Below the pieces are notes generated by a model that was not told the origin of the DNA, searched no databases, and saw only the letters and a list, made by a program, of their open reading frames with translations. The position numbers and the translations under genes were made by a program. A stretch of DNA of 26,591 bases from Anaerolineaceae bacterium (GTDB lineage Bacteria > Chloroflexota > Anaerolineae > Anaerolineales > Anaerolineaceae), in contig DMDF01000101.1 in assembly GCA_003446605.1 (NCBI GenBank), positions 1 through 26,591 of the forward strand. Reading direction: 5' to 3'. Positions within the stretch are counted from its first letter, which is position 1. Each line of letters opens with the position of its first letter. Shown here in pieces: positions 14,118 through 22,178 of the stretch.

Positions 14118-15125
14118 TTAAAACGAATCCTTCTCCGGGGTGCTTTGACGGAGAAGAGAATAAAATAGATCTACCGCCCCAAAGGGGGTATTGATGGGTA
14201 GGTCACATCCTGATGCAATTAAAAAATTCGGATTATCTTTATTTTCGTCAAGAAGTTGTTGGATCCGTTCAATGATATATTCTTTCCTACCAGATAGAAA
14301 CACTTTAGCGGGATCAAGATTGCCAGAAATAATCTTTTTTTCACCACTAGCGCGCAATGCTTCCGAGATATCCATTGGTTCCCCAAAATGTAAGATGCGC
14401 GCATCAGTTTTCAGGATAGCGTCAAGATGCACTGCTCTTGCAGCGCAGTTATGGTATATGATTTGGAAATCGGGTGAGTTCAATTGATTCACGATACCTT
14501 GTACATAGATCGACGAATATTTCTCCATCGATCGCGGAGAAAGCAAGCCTGCGGTTGGTTCGGACAAGATAACTCCATCGGTTCCCGCTTCTTTAAAAGC
14601 ATCAGCATATTCAACGATGAATTGAGAGCATTTCTCCACCAATCTTCGCGCTGCCTCTCCATCCGAAATGGTCAATTCCAGCATTTGGGAGACACCAAAC
14701 AGGCTCGCCGCTAGAGAGAAAGGTCCGATAACCCCTCCCAGAAGAGGGATGGAAGATTGGGAGGAACTGATTTTGCGAACTGCATCTAAGAACACACAGG
14801 TTCTTTTTTCACCCACCCGAGGGACCAGCAAGTTGTCGATCGCTGACACATCTTGAAGGAGAATTTCTTCACTCACCACCGGTGAGTTCGAGGTAGAAAA
14901 ATGAACATCACATCCAAAACACTCCGCCTCAACGCTAAGGTCCATCGAGGTCATGATGAAATCACTTTTAAAGCGTTCAGAAAACGCCATCGCCGCATCA
15001 TATTGGGCACTGACATCTGAATTGATCCACGACAAGGGGAGACCTAAACGAGCTGCTCCCAAATTCGTTCCAATTATCAAACCTTTTTGAGGGTTTCGTT
15101 CCGTTATGTACTTTAACATGTTCAT
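14118..15125 (-). CDS. URO-D/MtaA-family methyltransferase
   Basis: A 335-residue URO-D-fold protein. Zinc-ligand pattern is complete: YHNCAAR (H225, C227) and ASGCDLP (C307). Other family blocks are GGVIGPFSLAASLFG (130-144), SEPTAGLLSPRSMEKY (188-203) and HFGEPMDISEAL. These match corrinoid-dependent methyltransferases rather than haem-pathway HemE, which lacks the H-x-C/Cys zinc site. It is convergent with the corrinoid operon and 213 bases downstream of another URO-D gene on the same strand, so it may have its own promoter. The ATG at 15125 lacks a well-spaced Shine-Dalgarno (GGGGAG is about 15 bases upstream); ATG 15119 is an alternative. Substrate unknown; either a methyl-donor-specific or an acceptor methyltransferase. 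Confidence 0.82.
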   Translation of the reverse strand: MNMLKYITERNPQKGLIIGTNLGAARLGLPLSWINSDVSAQYDAAMAFSERFKSDFIMTSMDLSVEAECFGCDVHFSTSNSPVVSEEILLQDVSAIDNLLVPRVGEKRTCVFLDAVRKISSSQSSIPLLGGVIGPFSLAASLFGVSQMLELTISDGEAARRLVEKCSQFIVEYADAFKEAGTDGVILSEPTAGLLSPRSMEKYSSIYVQGIVNQLNSPDFQIIYHNCAARAVHLDAILKTDARILHFGEPMDISEALRASGEKKIISGNLDPAKVFLSGRKEYIIERIQQLLDENKDNPNFLIASGCDLPINTPFGAVDLFYSLLRQSTPEKDSF

Positions 15126-15338
15126 TTTCGAATCTCATTTCTCCCCTTTTCAACTCTGCTCAACGCAATTTTTGTTTTATCGCGCTCGTATCCCAGTTGG
15201 ATGCAATGTGGAAATTCTTTTTCGTAACTCTTGTTTCAAATCATGAATGGAGTGATCCTAAAGTCGGTTCTTTAAGCCCAATACGAGATTCTAAATTCTC
15301 TTGTTAAATCTTTTAAGAACACTCCATTCTCCTAAAGG
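15126..15338. other. 213-base intergenic region with a long-range inverted repeat
   Basis: GAATGGAGTG (15245-15254) and CACTCCATTC (15320-15329) are exact reverse complements 65 bases apart; GTTCTTTAAG-like and TTAAGAAC segments inside could extend the pairing imperfectly. On the minus strand the element follows the stop of the upstream URO-D gene and precedes the next one. It may be an RNA fold that separates the two genes, or an operator. No coding potential or clear promoter was recognised. Confidence 0.35.
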
Positions 15339-16397
15339 CTAATCGTAATAGCCGAAATCTTCAGCAGCTTTGCTCATCATATAGATATTTACTGGGGGTG
15401 TTGCTGCACTGATGGTACAACCACCCATAAAGATATAACGCTGCCCAAGCTGTTTGCCTTTTTCGATGTTCGCGCGACAAGCTTCGTACACCTCTTCAGG
15501 TTCTTTGGTGGTAATGATGACAGGCTCCACATTACCACAAATGATATCGTTCGGGAAATATTCTCCAGCTGTTAGCAGATCTACTTCAGAACCAAAACTG
15601 AGAATTCCGGGATCACCCCAGGGGAGCTGTGCCAGCCATTTCAAGTTCTTATTCTGCTCACCGCATATATGGTCATAAATGTGCTTCACACCTTTTTCAA
15701 GGACATACTCATGCAATTCTTTACGATAGGGGAAAACGAATTTCTCATACATGCGCGGTGAGATCAAGCCATCCGTTGGGGATGCACTGCGCGGCAGTAC
15801 ATTTTCTGCGCCAAATTCAGCGATGAAATAATCTGCCACCTGCTTGAGGTGATCGGTCATCAAGCGCATAGCGTGATGGACCACATCCGGCTCGGTAGCT
15901 GCCCATAATAAGAAAGTATCGACACCGCACAGATTGGCTGCAAAGGTAAAAGGACTGCCGTAGATAAAACCAATCTGAGTGCCTTCCTTCTGCTGTATTT
16001 TTGCAAAATCCATCATCATGGGAATACATCCGGCAGTTTTCACATCCGGCAGCTGCAGCTTATATACATCTTCCACGGTAGCTACCGGGCGCTTGAGCAC
16101 ACCCGGACCGGAACCGAAACGATCCTCAGGCCACTTGATCTCGCCGCCAAATTCCCATGAACCGTATGCTACAAAAGTATAGAATGGTGCCACCTCGGCG
16201 TTGTACTGCTCCATGGTCAATTTCTGTGCCTTGAAACTCACCGGCGGATTATCGTAAATATCCGCCTTGGGAATTCCACAATTACGGGAGCAGAAATCAT
16301 AGCCCTTGTGAGAGAAAAGCACGCGATCCACCGCTTGGCGGTTCAATAAGGCATGATAACGCTCTTTGTTAGTCATTTTCGCTTTATAAAAGGTCAT
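15339..16397 (-). CDS. URO-D-family methyltransferase at the end of the sugar operon
   Basis: A 352-residue URO-D-fold protein with an intact putative zinc site: DHICGE (H243, C245) and MGGCTIS (C327). Other blocks are FIYGSPFTFAANLCGVD (144-160), SPTDGLISPRMYEKFVFPYR (206-225) and DIICGNVEP. The pattern fits corrinoid-linked methyltransferases (MtaA/CmuA relatives), not HemE. ATG 16397 has TAGGAG 6 bases upstream, and this overlaps the stop of the zinc dehydrogenase gene, so it belongs to the same transcript as the transporter, aldolase and dehydrogenases. That context suggests a role in using the imported compound, perhaps removing an O-methyl group and handing it to the corrinoid protein encoded about 3 kb away; this is inference. 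Confidence 0.84.
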   Translation of the reverse strand: MTFYKAKMTNKERYHALLNRQAVDRVLFSHKGYDFCSRNCGIPKADIYDNPPVSFKAQKLTMEQYNAEVAPFYTFVAYGSWEFGGEIKWPEDRFGSGPGVLKRPVATVEDVYKLQLPDVKTAGCIPMMMDFAKIQQKEGTQIGFIYGSPFTFAANLCGVDTFLLWAATEPDVVHHAMRLMTDHLKQVADYFIAEFGAENVLPRSASPTDGLISPRMYEKFVFPYRKELHEYVLEKGVKHIYDHICGEQNKNLKWLAQLPWGDPGILSFGSEVDLLTAGEYFPNDIICGNVEPVIITTKEPEEVYEACRANIEKGKQLGQRYIFMGGCTISAATPPVNIYMMSKAAEDFGYYD

Positions 16398-16406
16398 GGA
16401 ATTCTC

Positions 16407-17462
16407 CTACATTTTTGAGGGATCAATGGCGAATTTGATGCCCTCGAATTTACGTACTTTGCCAAATGCCTCCAATAGCTGGCTGAGGGGCAGAGTCTGG
16501 GTGACAAGTTTACGACCATCCACCAAGCGATATTTCAGCAAATTGAATGCCCGGCGGTAATCATCGGGGATCTGGTGATATCTTCCATACAAGGTCAATT
16601 CGGCATAATGCATGGTCTTCGTATCCAGAGTAACCGTTGTGCCACTCTTGCAACCTCCGTGGAAGAGAACCGTCCCGCGTTTACGCACCATCTGCATGGC
16701 TTCTTCCCATGCCTGCGGAAAACCTACCGCTTCAATGGATACATCCGCGCCACGTTTCCCATCCGTCATATCCATCACCATCTGCACCCGTTCTTCAGCG
16801 CTGTGATCTCGAATGTCGATAAAATCAACCACGCCATAATCGGTCGCTACTTTTTTGCGCTCTTCCGTGATCTCACCTGAAAGGATCACGCGTCCACCCT
16901 GGAGTACTGCCAAGCGCGCCAGCATCAACCCCAACGGACCTGAACCCAGAACAACCACAGTATCCCCAGGGATGATCTGAATACTGCGGATGGAGTGCAG
17001 TGCTGTGCCAAGCGGTTCGGATACTGCCGCTTCTTCATAGGTCATCCCATCGGGTAGTTCATAGACATTGTATTTCACCATGCGAGCTGGGATCACAATA
17101 TATTCCGCGTAAGCACCATTCAGGATCAACAGGTTTTCGCAGAGATTAAACTGCCCACGCCGGCAGTAAAAACATTCCATACAGGGTACTGCATTGCAGG
17201 TAGCCACGCGACTGCCCACTTTAAAATCGTTCACACCCGCTCCTACTTCAACCACTTCCCCACTAAATTCATGCCCAAATGTGGAAGGGGTCTGCTTGAT
17301 GATGGTGGGATGACCACGTTCGTAGGTCTTGATATCGGTACCACAAGTTAGTGCAGCACCCACCTTTACCAATAATTCACCTGGACCCGGTTTTGGAATT
17401 TCTGTCTGCTCAAAACGCACATCCATTGGTCCATAAAAAAGAGCCGCATTCATCTTACTCAT
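16407..17462 (-). CDS. Zinc-dependent medium-chain alcohol dehydrogenase
   Basis: A 351-residue MDR-superfamily NAD(P)-dependent dehydrogenase, in the sorbitol/threonine dehydrogenase branch. Catalytic zinc ligands are C40 (TCGTD) and H64-E65 (FGHEFSGEVVEVG); the structural zinc site is C94, C97, C100 and C108 in the typical spacing. The Rossmann motif VVVLGSGPLGLMLARL follows EPLGTALHS. Likely oxidises a secondary alcohol of a sugar, polyol or sugar acid. I chose ATG 17462 because GAGGAG lies 8 bases upstream; an in-frame GTG at 17471 overlaps the deoC-like stop and is less likely. The upstream gene ends 5 bases before, so the two are co-translated. Substrate not determinable from sequence. 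Confidence 0.88.
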   Translation of the reverse strand: MSKMNAALFYGPMDVRFEQTEIPKPGPGELLVKVGAALTCGTDIKTYERGHPTIIKQTPSTFGHEFSGEVVEVGAGVNDFKVGSRVATCNAVPCMECFYCRRGQFNLCENLLILNGAYAEYIVIPARMVKYNVYELPDGMTYEEAAVSEPLGTALHSIRSIQIIPGDTVVVLGSGPLGLMLARLAVLQGGRVILSGEITEERKKVATDYGVVDFIDIRDHSAEERVQMVMDMTDGKRGADVSIEAVGFPQAWEEAMQMVRKRGTVLFHGGCKSGTTVTLDTKTMHYAELTLYGRYHQIPDDYRRAFNLLKYRLVDGRKLVTQTLPLSQLLEAFGKVRKFEGIKFAIDPSKM

Positions 17463-17467
17463 AATGA

Positions 17468-18211
17468 TCACTCCTCAGTATTAATTTTTGCGATGACTTC
17501 AGAGGGGTCCACTTCACTCAATGAACCATCCTTGTATCTTTTTTCCGCTTCATCCAGGATGGCAGCGCTAGCACGCGTGCCAATCATCTTCGTTCCAATT
17601 GCACGATAGGCAAGCACATCATCCAATGTGCGGATGCCACCGGCAGCTTTTACAGCAACTTTCTCACTGGTGCTTTGCCGCATCAAGTAGCAATCCGCCA
17701 GGGTAGCTCCACCACCTCCATACCCGGTGGACGTTTTCACATAATCGGCTCCTGCTTTTTCAGTAAGTTCGCATGCCTTGACGATCATCTCTTTGGTCAA
17801 GAAGCAATTCTCAAAAATGACCTTGACACTGATATCGCGCGCATGAGCGCACTCCACCACCTGATGAATATCCTGTTCCACATACTCATACTCACCCGAA
17901 ACGAGACGACTGATCGCCAGTACCATATCGAGTGAGCTAGCCCCATTATCCATAGCTAGCTGTGCTTCATATACTTTAGCAGCGGTCATATTTGAGCCAT
18001 GTGGGAAGTCAATAACCGTGCTTACCAAAACACCGCTGCCATTCAATCCCTTATACGCCCGTTCTACATCATAGGGAGCCACACAGCAGGTTGCCATCTT
18101 GTACTTACGAGCTAATTCGATGCCTTGTTGGAATTCTTCGTTGGTCAAGGTTGGTCTTAACAATGAATGGTCAATCATTTCAGCAATATCAAATACTGTT
18201 AATCGTTTCAT
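17468..18211 (-). CDS. deoC: Deoxyribose-phosphate aldolase family protein
   Basis: A 247-residue class I aldolase with TIM-barrel fold. Schiff-base lysine in YVKTSTGYGGGG (K159), proton-relay lysine in VKAAGGIRT (K188) and the aspartate in LDMVLAI (D95) match DeoC, which splits 2-deoxyribose 5-phosphate into acetaldehyde and glyceraldehyde 3-phosphate. The usual Asp-Met-Val-Ile-Asn stretch reads DMVLAI here, and the neighbours are sugar dehydrogenases rather than nucleoside phosphorylases, so a different aldol substrate is possible. ATG 18211 has GAAGG 6 bases upstream. The gene follows a GntR/UTRA regulator by 30 bases and precedes the zinc dehydrogenase by 5. The symbol reflects family, not proven substrate. 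Confidence 0.88.
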   Translation of the reverse strand: MKRLTVFDIAEMIDHSLLRPTLTNEEFQQGIELARKYKMATCCVAPYDVERAYKGLNGSGVLVSTVIDFPHGSNMTAAKVYEAQLAMDNGASSLDMVLAISRLVSGEYEYVEQDIHQVVECAHARDISVKVIFENCFLTKEMIVKACELTEKAGADYVKTSTGYGGGGATLADCYLMRQSTSEKVAVKAAGGIRTLDDVLAYRAIGTKMIGTRASAAILDEAEKRYKDGSLSEVDPSEVIAKINTEE

Positions 18212-18241
18212 AACAAGCCTTCTTTGAATTTGTAATATGGT

Positions 18242-18982
18242 TTATTTCGTTTCCAGAACCATTTTAATTTTTATTAAATAGATACCAGAACCATAACTTA
18301 CCGGTGTGCTGGTAGCATTATAGGAAAGTCTCGTTCGTAAAAGCGCAGGTATGCCTTCATCGACACATAGCAGTTCTGCTTCACTTTGCCGCAGAGAAAC
18401 CGCATTCATTGAATCCTCTGCTTTCACTACTTTGAGATCATAGTTTTTATACAAAATATAATAGGTGGATTGCTCTAAACCGGTCTCGCCAAACATTTCC
18501 TTCGATAATCCAGGGAAGTATCTTTCAGGCGCATACCAGTGTTCCAATGCCACAGGAGCATCTTCTACCATACGCAGACGCTGCATATAATGGACGGGCT
18601 CACCCGGTTCGATTTCCATCTTTCGAGCAATTTTTTCAGAACACTCAATGGTTTTGAAGTCAATAATCTTCGTGACTAACTGGATGCCTTTACTGATGAA
18701 TTGATCCGTGAAACTGCAAAGTTCTTGCAGGTTTTCCTCCAATTTAACACCAGCCACAATGGTCCCTTTGGAACGCCTTCTTTCCAGATAACCCTGATGA
18801 ACCAACTCGGAAAGCGCTTTTCGAATGGTTGCCCGGCTGACATTGAAACGCTCCTGCAACTGCGCCTCAGTGGGAATGTAGCTGCCGGGAGGATAGGTAC
18901 CGTCCTCAATTTCCTTTTGAAGGATCTGCATAACCTGAAAATACAGCGGTATTGGAAGTTCTTTATTTATTTTTCCTATCAC
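18242..18982 (-). CDS. GntR-family (HutC/UTRA) transcriptional regulator
   Basis: A 246-residue regulator with a canonical winged helix (GSYIPTEAQLQERFNVSRATIRKALSELVHQGYLERRRSKGTIV, about residues 33-76) and a UTRA effector domain (ALEHWYAPERYFPGLSKEMF, ending SYGSGIYLIKIKMVLE). Such domains usually bind a sugar phosphate or related intermediate. GTG 18982 is the start, supported by AAGGAAA a few bases upstream and by the family-like MIGKINKELPIPLYFQ beginning. It lies 12 bases after the hydroxyacid dehydrogenase gene. It shares the SKEMF...SxxSxY-type UTRA sequence with the regulator at 23308-24021, so the two may be old paralogues that sense related ligands. Confidence 0.9.
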   Translation of the reverse strand: MIGKINKELPIPLYFQVMQILQKEIEDGTYPPGSYIPTEAQLQERFNVSRATIRKALSELVHQGYLERRRSKGTIVAGVKLEENLQELCSFTDQFISKGIQLVTKIIDFKTIECSEKIARKMEIEPGEPVHYMQRLRMVEDAPVALEHWYAPERYFPGLSKEMFGETGLEQSTYYILYKNYDLKVVKAEDSMNAVSLRQSEAELLCVDEGIPALLRTRLSYNATSTPVSYGSGIYLIKIKMVLETK

Positions 18983-18994
18983 ATCTATTTCCTT

Positions 18995-20056
18995 TCATCC
19001 ATTCGTCGCAAATTTTTCAAAATCCTTATTGATGCAGTATTTTGGAACCTTTTTCTCGACGATGTACTCATATACTCCCTGCGACAGAACACTGGCACCG
19101 ATCTCCGCAGCTTGAACCGAGGCACCCCCCAGATGAGTGGTTGCAGTAACATTATCCAATTCGAACAATAAACTGTTCGGAGAAGGAGGTTCTGCTTCGA
19201 AGATATCCAGTGCGGCTCCCGCGATTCTATGTGTTTTCAGGGCAGAGTAAAGTGCATCATGATCGATCAAACCACCCCGTGCAGTATTAATTATATAAGC
19301 CGTCTTCTTCATTTTGGAGATCTCTTTTTCACCAATCATACCGCGGGTTTCATCCGTTTCGCGCATGTGCAAGGAAATGTAATCACACTGGGTCAGAATA
19401 TCTTGAACAGTGGATGGTTTGCAGCCAGATTGAAGAATATCCTGTTCAGGCACATAAGGGTCATATACCAAAACCTGCGCACCAAACGCCTTCGAAATGT
19501 GAGCAACCTTGCGCCCAATCGCGCCAAAACCCAGCAGACCTACTACCGAAGAATTTAATTCCTTACCTACTTCATTGAGCGTGTACAGATCCCCACGCCA
19601 GCGTTTGTCGCGCATAAGAGAAGTGTGAGAACGAGCAATATTGCGTGAAACAGAGAGCATTAACCCGATGGTGAATTCAGCTACCGCACCTGAATTTCGA
19701 CCCGGAGCATACAGCACAGGCACCCCTCGTTTTGTGCACGCATCCCAATTGATGTTTACAGGTCCTCCTCTTGCAGCACCAACCAATTTGAGATTCTTCG
19801 CTCCTGAGACTACCATCTCGGAAATCGGAGCTGTATGGGTAATAATGATATCAACATCCTCCACTATTTTTGCCGTTTGTTCTTCATCTCCGACAAATTC
19901 ACTAATTTCATTTGTCTTCTGTACGGGAGTTACAGGCCAGGTATCTTCCAGATATACATACTCAAAATCGATCCCTGTATTCTGGAATACTTTTTTAAAC
20001 GAACCTTCCAGCACATCCTTCGTAACGAATAAATCATTTAATACAGCTACTTTCAT
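18995..20056 (-). CDS. D-2-hydroxyacid dehydrogenase (phosphoglycerate dehydrogenase-like)
   Basis: A 353-residue NAD-dependent oxidoreductase of the SerA-like 2-hydroxyacid family. The NAD fold GLLGFGAIGRKVA, the catalytic arginine motif NTARGGLID, the acid DIFEAEP and the histidine motif TTHLGGAS are all present; there is no C-terminal ACT domain, so it is not a regulated SerA. It probably oxidises or reduces a sugar-acid intermediate. ATG 20056 is chosen because GAGGG lies 5 bases upstream; longer starts at 20062 or a TTG at 20074 place that site too close or inside the coding region. The start region immediately follows the aldo/keto reductase stop at 20071, consistent with coupled translation. 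Exact substrate unknown. Confidence 0.87.
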   Translation of the reverse strand: MKVAVLNDLFVTKDVLEGSFKKVFQNTGIDFEYVYLEDTWPVTPVQKTNEISEFVGDEEQTAKIVEDVDIIITHTAPISEMVVSGAKNLKLVGAARGGPVNINWDACTKRGVPVLYAPGRNSGAVAEFTIGLMLSVSRNIARSHTSLMRDKRWRGDLYTLNEVGKELNSSVVGLLGFGAIGRKVAHISKAFGAQVLVYDPYVPEQDILQSGCKPSTVQDILTQCDYISLHMRETDETRGMIGEKEISKMKKTAYIINTARGGLIDHDALYSALKTHRIAGAALDIFEAEPPSPNSLLFELDNVTATTHLGGASVQAAEIGASVLSQGVYEYIVEKKVPKYCINKDFEKFATNG

Positions 20057-20070
20057 GTTCATCCCTCGCG

Positions 20071-21051
20071 TCAATGCATTTCACTCATTGTTTGTGTTCT
20101 TCTTGCCAGCAATCCTTCAATTTCCTGCCAATCAGTGCCGTTGAGTTCAACCTCACCAGCTTTGACAGTCTCCTCGATTTGGGAAGGTCGTCTGGCACCC
20201 ACAATGGCAGCAGTCACTTCCGGACGACGTAAAGTCCAGGCGATCGCCAGAACCGACATACTGATCCCATTTCGTGCCGCGATGTCTTTTAATCTCTCCA
20301 CTGTCTTGAGATTGATAGAAAGGATCGGCTCCTGAAAATTTGGGTCTCCCTTGCGCCAATCATCATCTGGCAGGGCAGCAGCCCGTTCCGCTGTGAATTT
20401 CCCACTCAGTAAGCCTGCCTGCATGGGGCTGTAAACGATCACCCCAATATTTTGCTGTGCACAGTAAGGCAGAATTTCAGATTCGATCTCAGGCTTGATC
20501 ATGCTGTAAGGTGGCTGAAGTGAGGTGATCGATCGGATAGGCGCGATCCTTTTCATCTGCTCCACATTGAAATTGGAAACCCCTCCATAACGCACTTTGC
20601 CTTCATCAATCAGGTCAGAAATTGCCCGCCAACCTTCTTCAATATCTTCATCCGGTAATGGCCAGTGGATCTGATACAAATCGATCATGTCCATCTGCAA
20701 TCGCTTTAAACTTGACTCCACCTCCACCTTGATGCTGGCAGCTTTGAGATGACCGTAAATATCCGAGCCATCTTCCTTCCAAAGAATTCCACACTTGGTG
20801 GCGACAATCACCTTATCGCGACGTCCTTTAAGCGCCTGCCCCACTATTTCTTCTGAATGACCATGCCCGTAGCCTTTGGCAGTATCAATCCAGTTGATGC
20901 CCAGATCGAGGGCGTGTTGAATCGTCCGAATGGAGTCATCATCGTCCTGTGCTCCCCATCCATACGGATTGTCACCACCACCGATCGCCCAGCTACCCAA
21001 GCCGATCGGTGTTACCCATAAATCACTGTTTCCCAACCTTTTTATCTTCAA
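20071..21051 (-). CDS. Aldo/keto reductase
   Basis: A 326-residue NAD(P)H-dependent oxidoreductase with the AKR (alpha/beta)8 fold. The catalytic tetrad is visible as D56 (WIDTAKGYG), Y61, K86 (VATKCG) and H129 (YQIHWP). SNFN and the C-terminal AIVGARRPSQIEE complete the family pattern. The start is TTG 21051 with GGAGG 4 bases away; it gives MKIKRLGNSDLWVTPIGLG, the normal AKR beginning, and no in-frame ATG lies nearby. It resembles the YajO/Gpr 'general stress' or sugar-specific AKRs. Eleven bases separate it from the upstream ATPase gene. Likely reduces or oxidises an aldose, ketose or a derivative in this operon. Confidence 0.9.
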   Translation of the reverse strand: MKIKRLGNSDLWVTPIGLGSWAIGGGDNPYGWGAQDDDDSIRTIQHALDLGINWIDTAKGYGHGHSEEIVGQALKGRRDKVIVATKCGILWKEDGSDIYGHLKAASIKVEVESSLKRLQMDMIDLYQIHWPLPDEDIEEGWRAISDLIDEGKVRYGGVSNFNVEQMKRIAPIRSITSLQPPYSMIKPEIESEILPYCAQQNIGVIVYSPMQAGLLSGKFTAERAAALPDDDWRKGDPNFQEPILSINLKTVERLKDIAARNGISMSVLAIAWTLRRPEVTAAIVGARRPSQIEETVKAGEVELNGTDWQEIEGLLARRTQTMSEMH

Positions 21052-21062
21052 TCATCCTCCAT

Positions 21063-22166
21063 TTAGTGTATTGAAAGCGATGTCTCACGGTCAAAATAAT
21101 AAAAATTCTGCAGGTCATACACCATGCCAATCTGGGAACCTACCTTTGGTACCATATCAGTATGCGTCTTCACTTTAATTTCTTCTGAAGCCACCTGCAC
21201 ATTGACAATGGTGGTCTGCCCGAGCGTCTCAACGATCTTTATTGTTCCTTTTGTTAAAGCATTCGTATCCTCCGGGCTAACAAAGCGGATGTCACGTGGA
21301 CGAACACCCACCACGATCTGGCATGACCCTATCTTCTCGTTCAGTAAGTTCTGGTCTTTTTGTGGGATCGGCAATTGATAGGGCGAATCACAATCCACCA
21401 CCGCGAAGCTGCCCTGGTAATCTACCGGCAGCAGATTCATGGGGGGATCACCCAGGAACTGGGCAACATAGATGTTATATGGTTTGTAATAGATATCATC
21501 CGGGGTACCGATCTGCTGTATGACACCTTCTTTGAGTACTGCAATGGTGTCAGCCATGGAAAGCGCTTCCAGTTGATCGGGGGTTGAATAGAGCGTGGTC
21601 ACACCGAATTCATGCTGAATGCGCTTCAATTCTGAACGCATACGATGGCGTAATTTCGCGTCCAGGTGGGAAATGGGTTCATCCAGCAAAAAGGCATTTG
21701 GTCTGCGCACCAGGGTGCGTCCCAATGCCACACGCTGCTTCTGCCCGCCCGAGAGTTCCTGCGGTTTGCGTTTCAATAATTCAGAAATGCCGAGCATTTC
21801 AGCAACTTCGTTGACCCGTTGTTCTTTCTCTGCTTTGCTAGATTGTTTTTTACGGATCGGCGAATTGAGAGGGAAGAGTAGATTTTCTCGCACGGTCATG
21901 TGCGGGTACAGCGCGTAATTTTCAAATGCCGCAGCAACATTCCGATCCTGAGGGAACACATCGGAATAATCTTCGCCACCGATCAGCACTTTTCCAGAAT
22001 CTGGTTTAACAACCCCCGATATGACATTAATGCTGGTTGATTTCCCTGCTCCGGATGCGCCCAGCAAGCAGAACATCTCCCCTTCCTTGCAAGGAAAGCT
22101 CACATCATTGAGTGCAACTTTTTTCCCAAAGGTTTTCGTTATATTCCGTAATTCTATACTGGCCAT
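21063..22166 (-). CDS. Sugar ABC transporter ATPase lacking the switch histidine
   Basis: A 367-residue CUT1-type (MalK/UgpC-like) ATPase with C-terminal TOBE-like region (VVGVRPRDIRFV). Walker A GASGAGKST (36-44), signature LSGGQKQR (138-145) and Walker B AFLLDEP are intact. Two key positions differ: the Q-loop glutamine is Glu82 (FENYALYP), and the switch-loop His is Pro196 (STPDQLEAL, where partners have THDQVE). Lack of this histidine normally cripples hydrolysis at that site, so this subunit probably forms an asymmetric heterodimer with the neighbouring ATPase. The ATG at 22166 has GGAAGG 7 bases upstream. It couples uptake by the permeases at 24048-25759. Substrate: a sugar, polyol or glycerol-like compound. 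Confidence 0.9.
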   Translation of the reverse strand: MASIELRNITKTFGKKVALNDVSFPCKEGEMFCLLGASGAGKSTSINVISGVVKPDSGKVLIGGEDYSDVFPQDRNVAAAFENYALYPHMTVRENLLFPLNSPIRKKQSSKAEKEQRVNEVAEMLGISELLKRKPQELSGGQKQRVALGRTLVRRPNAFLLDEPISHLDAKLRHRMRSELKRIQHEFGVTTLYSTPDQLEALSMADTIAVLKEGVIQQIGTPDDIYYKPYNIYVAQFLGDPPMNLLPVDYQGSFAVVDCDSPYQLPIPQKDQNLLNEKIGSCQIVVGVRPRDIRFVSPEDTNALTKGTIKIVETLGQTTIVNVQVASEEIKVKTHTDMVPKVGSQIGMVYDLQNFYYFDRETSLSIH

Positions 22167-22178
22167 GCTTGACCTTCC

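Noticed and set aside
14118..16397. HemE uroporphyrinogen decarboxylases
   Set aside because: They carry H-x-C and distal Cys zinc ligands of methyltransferases and lie among corrinoid and sugar genes, not haem genes.
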